Part shown: piece by piece, positions 55,889-64,000 of the stretch
How the letters are laid out: every line of letters begins with the position of its first letter
How positions within the stretch are numbered: position 1 is the stretch's first letter
DNA from: Oscheius tipulae
Taxonomy: Eukaryota; Nematoda; Chromadorea; Rhabditida; Rhabditidae
Length of the DNA: 64,000 nucleotides
Assembly: GCA_037178975.1 (NCBI GenBank)
Contig: JASJZH010000001.1
Location: 5,130,501 to 5,194,500 of the forward strand
Reading direction: 5' to 3'
Position numbers and translations under genes: made by a program
Notes under the pieces: generated by a model
Seen by the model: the letters and a program-made list of their open reading frames with translations, nothing else
The model's database searches: none
Told to the model about the DNA's origin: nothing

Positions 55889-57321
55889 AGATGGGGTGTG
55901 AGAGGCCGATCTGTGCATCCTGTAATACGAGGCAATAGTATGAGACGAAACTACCTATGGATGGGAATGGGGACACTCTTGCTTGGCATCGACATAGCTA
56001 AATCTAGTGAAAATTTTACAGAGGCAAATGAATGGAGGAGGAGTCCGGGAAGACCGAGGAGAGGAGTGTTTGCGAGCCCCCTCTCCACCGCTCTGCAACA
56101 AGCACCTCCTCTTAGCTACCGCTCATTCCTCGTCTGGCATAACGTGATGATGGAAAAGACACAATCACAGACGTGTTCCGCTTGATCAGAACACAATGTT
56201 CAAAAGGGTCGTCTGTCGTCGGATCATGTTACCACAGATGATGCTCGAAAGGTGCAGGAGGGTCTCCTACTCTTCGGCCAGGAAAAGTTCTGCTTGACAA
56301 ATGAGTGAAAGAGTTACTGACGTCATTTTCTCTATTAATTAGATAGGCAAACAGTCTTGATCTGGTTTTGATCTGGCCAGCGAATTGGGGGCCCCCGAGT
56401 TGTTGCGTTGGAGAGTGCAAATAAGCCAACTCGAGTAGCGTACTTCGCGCAACGAATGACTGAAGGACTAGACACTTGGTGAAACTCTTCGGCATGTTCC
56501 TGTGTCAGGAAGAAATGCATGGTCGACCAAGATGACCAAGAAAGGTGTTATCTGAAAAGTTGTCTGCTTCATCACCGAATAGGACGGAGGCTTCAAACAG
56601 AGAACAGGGCCTCACATCCCACCGGAGCACGTCTATGCACTGCCTTTCCCACCTGCTCAATCGGTGACTTTCTTATTTGGACAGTAACCTACGTCTGGAG
56701 AGAAAAACAAATGTTTTTCTTTTTCATTCAGCTCCTAATTCCAACAGCTTGCTTCATTATTTTTCAGACAGAGATTGCGAATAAGAAAATACGTCAATTT
56801 GTTAACGGCCTCCAATACCCCAATTTTGGTAATAGTTCGGCAGGAGTTTTAATTTTTGGCGCGCTTTTACGAATTCGCCCAAATCGCGTTATTCGAAAAT
56901 TCAAACTAAGGGGTCGCCTCCCGAAGTATTACCACACTTTTGTGGTCCAGCTAGTTTTTTTGAGGCATACCACATGCTAGTTACTTACTGTGATTTAAAG
57001 ACATGATAAAACCTTTCTGAACTTAATAGAAAATGTAGAAAAAAGCTGCCATTGTCGATTTTCTATCGTATAAGTAGCACGATATGTTGCTTTCTATGTT
57101 CGACGTCTTTATACATTCTAATCGGTTCTTTTTTCCAGTTCAATAAAAGAAATGAAACTTTGCCGCTGCTGCAGGGAATTTTGCCTTCCTCTTGAGACCT
57201 GTCGCAAAAATCCCTTGGCCTGAGGTTGATTCACCGCAATTCAAACAAGCCTGATCCCTTGTTTTGTCTCTATTTTTCTCTCATTCTTTCATTTCGATCG
57301 CACTTAGTAACGACTTTTCAG
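55889..57321. other. 1.4-kb intergenic stretch
   Basis: Upstream of LITAF-like 2 (-) and Arp3 (+). Open frames at 55898-56185 and 56519-56980 carry no recognisable domain. A small hairpin ending CCAGCTAG-T near 56956 might be a transposon end but is not supported by a partner. Confidence 0.4.
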
Positions 57322-59056
<1,735 letters not shown>

Positions 59057-59479
59057 TCTCGAAAGCTCACAGGTCGTTTTGACTCCATTTTGTGCGCAGA
59101 TGCTCATCGCTTGATCACTTTAATGTACGTTTACATTCTTATATGACCGCGTGTATAAACGGATCCTTTTCCTTATTTATTTAATAATAAACATCCATAT
59201 CAAGCTGTTGTTTTGCGTGTATAAATGTAGCTCCTCTTATCCTTACCTTATCCGTACATACGTGTGTTATTTAACCACCTAGCCAATCTCAACCGGTTGC
59301 GTCCAAATTTGTAAATATAGTGCCTTCAAATTAGACCAGCTGCTTAAAAATTTGATCGGACTATACCGCGAGCAGCCTGACAGCTCAAACCAACTTTCGG
59401 AGCTTTCTGCCCAGCTGATAAAAGTTCAACCTTGCAAGGCTTGAAGTATTTATCAGAGTATTCATCGAACCGTGTCTAT
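59057..59479. other. 3' flank of Arp3
   Basis: Contains the Arp3 poly(A) signal; otherwise AT-rich and featureless up to the MITE. Confidence 0.5.
59186..59191 (+). terminator. Poly(A) signal of Arp3
   Basis: AATAAA 130 bp after the stop codon, in an AT-rich stretch. Confidence 0.55.
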
Positions 59480-59763
59480 GTTCAGAAACGGGGTTAACTG
59501 ACGGCACGCTGTAGAATTTTTCATGAGACCCGCCGCGCCATTCCTTTGAATTTGGCAGCGAGTTTTTTTTTTGTCTTTTTCATCAAGTTTCTCGCCTATT
59601 TTACGGTTATTTTCTAATATAGCGAATAGCAACAAAAGAGACTGATAAGTAAAAAAATACATAGGAAAATTCGATGAAATTCGCTGCCATATGTTATAGG
59701 ACTGTCGCGGCGGGTCCCGCGAAAAACTCCATAGTATGCCGCCAGTCAACCCCGTTCCTGAAC
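59480..59763. mobile_element. MITE with about 85-bp terminal inverted repeats
   Basis: Left arm 59480-59565 and right arm 59679-59763 are reverse complements at about 75-80% identity. They share GTTCAG-x-AACGGGGTT at the tips and GACCCGCCGCG and TGGCAGCGA inside. The spacer is about 113 bp, AT-rich and non-coding. No clear target-site duplication is visible. Its right tip ends 4 bp before the TA that flanks the neighbouring Tc1/mariner element. Confidence 0.85.
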
Positions 59764-59769
59764 AGACTA

Positions 59770-61143
59770 CAGTGCGCGTCATAATTATAAAGGCACCTTC
59801 TAGTTGTAGAGCCAAATCTACGCACATAAAAAATCTGACAATGCCATCTTTTTCTACGATGTCCAAAACCCCTATAAAAAAATTTACAGACCCATCGGAT
59901 TATCCTTCTGCCCTAGGTAAACGAAAAGGTCTCGACATGCCGAATTCAGAAGTGTCACAACTAAAGGCAGACGGTATTTAGAGTTTTTTTTTCTTATTGA
60001 GACATGTTAAAACATGCGTATAAAAGGATGAAAAAATTGCTTCTAACACTCATTCAACATTTGCCCATCTCCGGATGTCTTTGTGATGTCTCTAGGACGT
60101 CCTGGCTGATCAAAGATTGAGCAACAGCAACAAAGCTGCTGCCATTGGACAATCTCCTACCGTTGTGGACAACTATCGCAAGGATCCTGTTGTCTATGGA
60201 ACCCAAAACAGGAGGAAGGCCCAGGAAGCTGACAATCAGGGACCACTACACTCTTGAAATCTGGTCTCCATCTCACTGTTTCAAACAGCACTGTTCTCCG
60301 CTCCATCCACCGGAATGTTCATTTGACTAGCCAGAAGATGAAGCCTACTTCCCGACTTCTTCCTCGCCGATGGGAGACCTTTGTCAGAAACCATTTCAAC
60401 AATAACTGGACTAAAGTGGGTAAATCTAAATTTTTGATTTCATAGCTTCTGTAGGTCATCTTCTCCGACGGAAAAAGTGGAATCTTGACGGTCCCGACGC
60501 AATTTCGTAGTGGCGTGACTGAAGGACGGATCCGGTTTATTTCTCTCAAGAGATTTTGGCGGCGCCTCGCTTATGGTCTGGGCGGCGCACTCTCACGACG
60601 GTACTGTCTCACTCGAGTTTGTCACCTACAGGATGAATAGCCTCGATCATCAGGATGTGCTCCTGGACCAGAAGATGACATTCCAACATAATAACGCGCC
60701 GATACATTCACCTCCACTAGGCTCTGGTTGCAAAACAACAATGTCAACACTATGCAGTAGCCCGCTTGCTCTCCCGACCTCAATCCGTTTGAAAATCTTT
60801 GGAGAAATCTCATCAGAGAGGTCTACAAGAACGACAAGCAATTCTCTGTACAGGAGATGATGCCATTTTGATCGCCTGGAGGACCCTGAAACCCATCGTT
60901 TTGAGAAATTTTTCTCTCTCAATGCCGTCTGTTCCAGTTGATCTTCCGCAACGGAAAAGGCACCGACTACTGAAACATTTAAAGGTTAGCTATTCAAATG
61001 AAGTATTGAAGGATAATCTGATGGTTTTTTTCGTTAGGGTTTTGAATAACGTAGAAAAAGATGGCATTGTCGGCTTTTTAAAGTGCATAGTTTTGTCTCT
61101 ACAGCTGAAAACTGGGATGTCTTTATAGTTAAGAGGCGCACTG
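59770..61143 (+). mobile_element. Defective Tc1/mariner transposon with long TIRs
   Basis: 1,374 bp, flanked by TA on both sides (59768-59769 and 61144-61145). The ends read CAGTGCGC and GCGCACTG. The inverted repeats run about 100 bp at 75-80% identity, including GACAATGCCATCTTTTTCTA near the inner edge of each arm. Inside, transposase remnants lie on the plus strand: an AT-hook-like GGRPRKLT (about 60209), KVIFSDGKSGI (60451-60480), a HNNAPIHS block (about 60690) and ACSPDLNPFENLWRNLIREV (about 60765). Frameshifts and stops break the frame, and the middle catalytic aspartate position (usually QDN) reads QHN. It cannot make an active transposase. Confidence 0.93.
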
Positions 61144-61257
61144 TATATTTATCTTTTCTTCACGCTGCCTCATTTTGTTACTCTCCCGTCATTCTCATTG
61201 TTTGCCCCTCCTTATCGCCATTTATACCAAAGTAACCCTTTTTCAGCATCAATTAGC

Positions 61258-61939
61258 ATGGATCTCCCTGTCGTCACCTACAACAGAGAAGAGTACATCG
61301 AGACTGCAACAGGCAATAAGGTTTTCAAAGGACCACACATCTGTGGGACGCAAAACATCGTTCTCACAGGAAAAGTAGGCCATTTTCTTACCTCGTTTCG
61401 ACAATAACTTCCTTAGGCAATCATCCAGAAGGACGTCATTCTTCGTGGAGATCTGGCTGCTATCAGGATGGGAAAGTTCGCCATTATTCGAACCGGAACC
61501 ACCATTCGTCCATGTACTCGAAAGTTCAGCAAGGGAGTCGCTCTTTTTCCCGTTCACATTGGCGACCACGTCATGATTGAAGAAGTTTGTTGGTTTAATA
61601 GATCTTTAACATTTGCTTTTTTGCAGCAATGCCTAATTTCCGCAGCACAAATTTGCTCATTTGTTCACGTTGGAGCAGATTCAGTGATTGGAAACGGAGC
61701 TATCATCAAGGAATGCTGTCGAGTTTTGCCCGGATCAGTTGTCGCTCCCGAAGCGGTCTTTGCTCCCTTCTCAACTATTGCAGGAAACCCAGGTATTTGC
61801 TTTATCTTTTCCTTCAAACAAGCAATCAGCCAAATGGATCGGACAAGAGCCGGAGATCACCGAGATGCTAATGACGGAGATGACAAAACAGTACTACGAC
61901 AACTTTATTCCAGCCGACTCGTCCCGCGTCATTCCATGA
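61258..61939 (+). CDS. DCTN5: Dynactin subunit 5 (p25)
   Basis: Left-handed beta-helix protein of the dynactin pointed end, which helps dynein recruit endosomes. Start MDLPVVTYNREEYIETATGN, then hexapeptide repeats (NIVLTGK, AIIQKDVILRGDLAAIRMGK, TTIRPCTRKFSKGVALFPVH, IGDHVMIEE, SAAQICSFVHVGADSVIGNG, AIIKECCRVLPGSVVAPEAV), and the end AKWIGQEPEITEMLMTEMTK...SSRVIP. Four exons, with introns near 61375-61416, 61586-61625 and 61793-61834. An acceptor (CCTTTTTCAG) lies 11 nt before the ATG. About 185 residues, as expected. Confidence 0.95.
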
Positions 61940-62801
61940 TTTTATTTGCGGGTTTGTATTTTGGACCATAAATTTTATATAGTATTTTGACACAGAAAGA
62001 ATAGCTAAGCGATTCGTGCGCATGTGGGAGGAGCAATTTGTCGTCGAGTTTGCATATTAATTAGATCCGCGAAGCCTGATGAGGCTGATTTATGGGGTGC
62101 GCTTTCCGTCTGCTCTCGCTTCTTGTGTTTACCTTTTCTTATCTTGGCTCCTGATTTGCATTCAGGCCGCTCTCTCTATGAATTCCAACCAATTATGACC
62201 GACTCTTTGAGAGATGACATTCAGGACATACCCACCCCTATTCATTATTCATAATCCTCCTTTCCCAGTATTCTGGTTTGCTACCAGCTGTGCGAAATGT
62301 CTCGGATTGCATACCTGGCAATTAACCCTTGCAGGAGAGAAGGAGTCTTGGGCTCCACCTGCTGTTTAATAGCCACCCGAGTGTTTGACGCTCGTTATTG
62401 CTCTCCGTCGGCTCGCATTTCCTCGACATAGCAGAGGAATTCTCCGGCCATAATGGCTCAATCGCCATGACATTCTCTCATGATCTCCTTCGATTCCGAG
62501 CCATTAACTCCGCTGCGAAATACCCACAAAATGGTTTCTTGACAGGTCGCTCACAACCGGTTAAGCCTCATCTAACGGTTCGGACAAACTCGTTGACCAA
62601 AGTTACAAGGTTTTTTAGTCTTCTTGTATTCCTTTAACTTCCACGAACAGTATTTCCTCCTTCTGTTTCACCAGATGTGCTTATCTTAACGCTCAGACCG
62701 TCTGCCAACCCGGCTCATCAACATAAACACATCGACTGACCCGTATCGCCTCGTAAACGGAGAGAAGGGGCGGAGCTACCCGTGGTTAGACAGAAGTAGA
62801 C
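61940..62801. other. Intergenic stretch / EVA-1 promoter
   Basis: 862 bp with no coding signal. It ends in a GC-rich part (62740-62800) and an acceptor-like TTAGACAG just before the EVA-1-like start. Confidence 0.5.
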
Positions 62802-64000
62802 ATGCGGCCGTTGCGGAGCCTCGTCCAACTTTTCCTCTTACTTCCCCTCGTGGTACATTGTGTCACACGAGAGCAAGCCGCTCTGATAGATGGTGAGTCG
62901 AGTTGTAACACACTGAGGGCTCCTCACATCCCATTAGCACTACATGACCACAGCTGACACTTCACGTAATTAGAAGACCATCTGTTTTGTATTGAAAGTG
63001 GTGGGGAGGAAGAGACAAAAGAATCCAGTGGGGTGACTTTCTCCCATCGCGTGTTAATACGAGTTTGGCAGCGCGTCGTCTTCTCCGAAGGAGCGGTGAG
63101 TTGCCATGGGAAACTTCTCCTCTGCACGGCTTATCCTTTGCTTCACTCGCTTTGCGGGAAAACTAGCCGAGCATGGGTGTGGGACGACCAGATAAGACCT
63201 AAGAATCCAGACAGTTTCAGAGATCCTCGACGAGTCGCTTCGTGCCAATCGAGTACAAGCCTGCGATGGAGAGAGAATAACCTTACACTGTCCTCGAAAC
63301 ACTCACATTTTTGTTGGGACAGGCTTTTATGGCAGAGTCGTGCCCGAGTCGCAGCTCTGTCCGAGTCGTCTGACCACTGCAGGCCGGAAAGAATACGACG
63401 CCAGCTGCGACGTGATTCAGGCCAAAACGGTGAGAGTTTACAGCCGAACCAAGGCCATAAGTCATTCCGGACATCCTTCAAAATTTACGTGCTCCTCGGC
63501 GACAACTGCGCAATAGAACCAACCCGCGAAAAAAGACTGACTCAGAGAGCTTTTGTCTTTTAGAAAGATGCGACCGTGAACTTTTCTCAGAACTAAGAAT
63601 TGCTGTGTCTTTTAAAAAGATCCGAAACTCAAGAGCTGACGTGTTATCCATCATTCACATTTAGCGCTATGATATCTGTCTGTCGAGTTGGGCGCGAAAC
63701 GAGAAAGACAGCTGTTCGGAGATGCTCACACCTGGCACAAGAGTTGCGCAAAGAGACTAAGCTTTCCTATTACAGAGGTTGTCCGAGCTGTGTGACAAGA
63801 AAAGGAAGTGTCAGGTGACAGTCGAGGCAGAGACTTTTGAAGGAGACCCGTGTCCGACCACGTCCAAGTATCTCCAAATGACTTACAAGTGTCGACCAGG
63901 TAGCAACTAGCACATACTTCCATAGTAACAGTGTTCAGTCTCATTCGAAAGTGAGACGTTCTGTTCCGGAGGAGACATGACTCTCAAGTGTCGGGACGGC
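62802..64000 (+). CDS. eva-1: EVA-1-like receptor with tandem galactose-binding (SUEL) lectin domains, 3' truncated
   Basis: Signal peptide MRPLRSLVQLFLLLPLVVHC. Exon 2 (63221-63429) carries the start of a SUEL/Gal-lectin domain: ACDGERITLHCPRNTHIFVG, TGFYGRVV, CPSRLTTAGRKEYDASCDVI. Exon 3 (63776-63899) completes it: LCDKKRKCQVTVEAETFEGD, PCPTTSKYLQMTYKCRP. Exon 4 (from 63939, after a 39-bp intron) opens a second SUEL domain: ETFCSGGDMTLKCRDG, then the window ends. Two adjacent SUEL domains behind a signal peptide fit EVA-1/EVA1C, an axon-guidance co-receptor for Slit, better than latrophilin, which has one SUEL domain followed by olfactomedin. The transmembrane part is outside the window. 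Confidence 0.85.

Noticed and set aside
56940-56985. Hairpin followed by CTAG-T, possible Helitron 3' end
   Set aside because: No matching 5' end or homologous copy in the window, and the spacing from hairpin to CTAG is shorter than usual.
59462-59866. 134-codon minus-strand frame near the MITE
   Set aside because: It reads through the MITE and the Tc1 terminal repeat; no domain.

Overview
The window is nuclear DNA of a small-genome animal. Genes are split by many GT..AG introns, mostly 30-45 bp, with a strong pyrimidine-CAG acceptor. The products are animal-specific: full-length dystrophin, macoilin, a nicotinic receptor subunit, GCK-III kinase, BAG1, Arp3, dynactin p25 and an EVA-1 type lectin receptor. 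Several features point to a nematode or a close ecdysozoan relative: 3' splice acceptors sitting directly in front of many start codons (as in spliced-leader trans-splicing), a secreted Ser-Gly proteoglycan of the nematode CPG-3 type, and the intron size. The exact taxon cannot be fixed from the sequence alone.

Layout. 1-1654: 3' part of a nicotinic receptor gene (+). 1785-1956: ribosomal protein L41 (-). 2753-5632: PNISR-like SR protein (-). 5633-6972: decayed repeat material with a weak reverse transcriptase remnant. 6973-7336: SmG (+). 7856-8520: secreted cysteine-rich proteoglycan (-). 9746-10508: REEP5 (+), followed by a broken partial copy of itself near 12.4-13.0 kb. 13362-28762: dystrophin (+), complete from actin-binding domain to C-terminal coiled coil. 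29808-31402: SMAP-type ArfGAP (-). 33068-35151: GCK-III kinase (-), divergent by only 139 bp from a mitochondrial SCaMC carrier (35291-38173, +), whose last long intron holds the whole eIF2-beta gene on the other strand. 38.6-39.4 kb: decayed C-type lectin gene with a mini-Helitron. 41992-46231: macoilin (+). 46755-48281: C2H2 zinc-finger protein (+). 48426-48938: small coiled-coil protein (+). 50137-50759: Ly6-like GPI-anchored protein (+). 51620-52879: secreted protein of unknown function (+). 53073-53814: BAG1 (-). 54293-55058 (+) and 55288-55888 (-): two LITAF-domain proteins placed tail to tail. 57322-59056: Arp3 (+). 59480-61143: a MITE and a dead Tc1/mariner transposon side by side. 61258-61939: dynactin p25 (+). 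62802-64000: start of an EVA-1-like receptor (+, runs off the window).

No single pathway links the genes. Most are housekeeping or cytoskeletal genes packed with short intergenic distances. The regulatory architecture (divergent promoters, a nested gene, possible operon and trans-splicing) and the small transposable elements are the more unusual content. Mobile DNA seen here: several short Helitron-like elements sharing terminal motifs, one Tc1/mariner copy with about 100-bp inverted repeats, one MITE, one further inverted-repeat element near 32 kb, and a possible LINE remnant.
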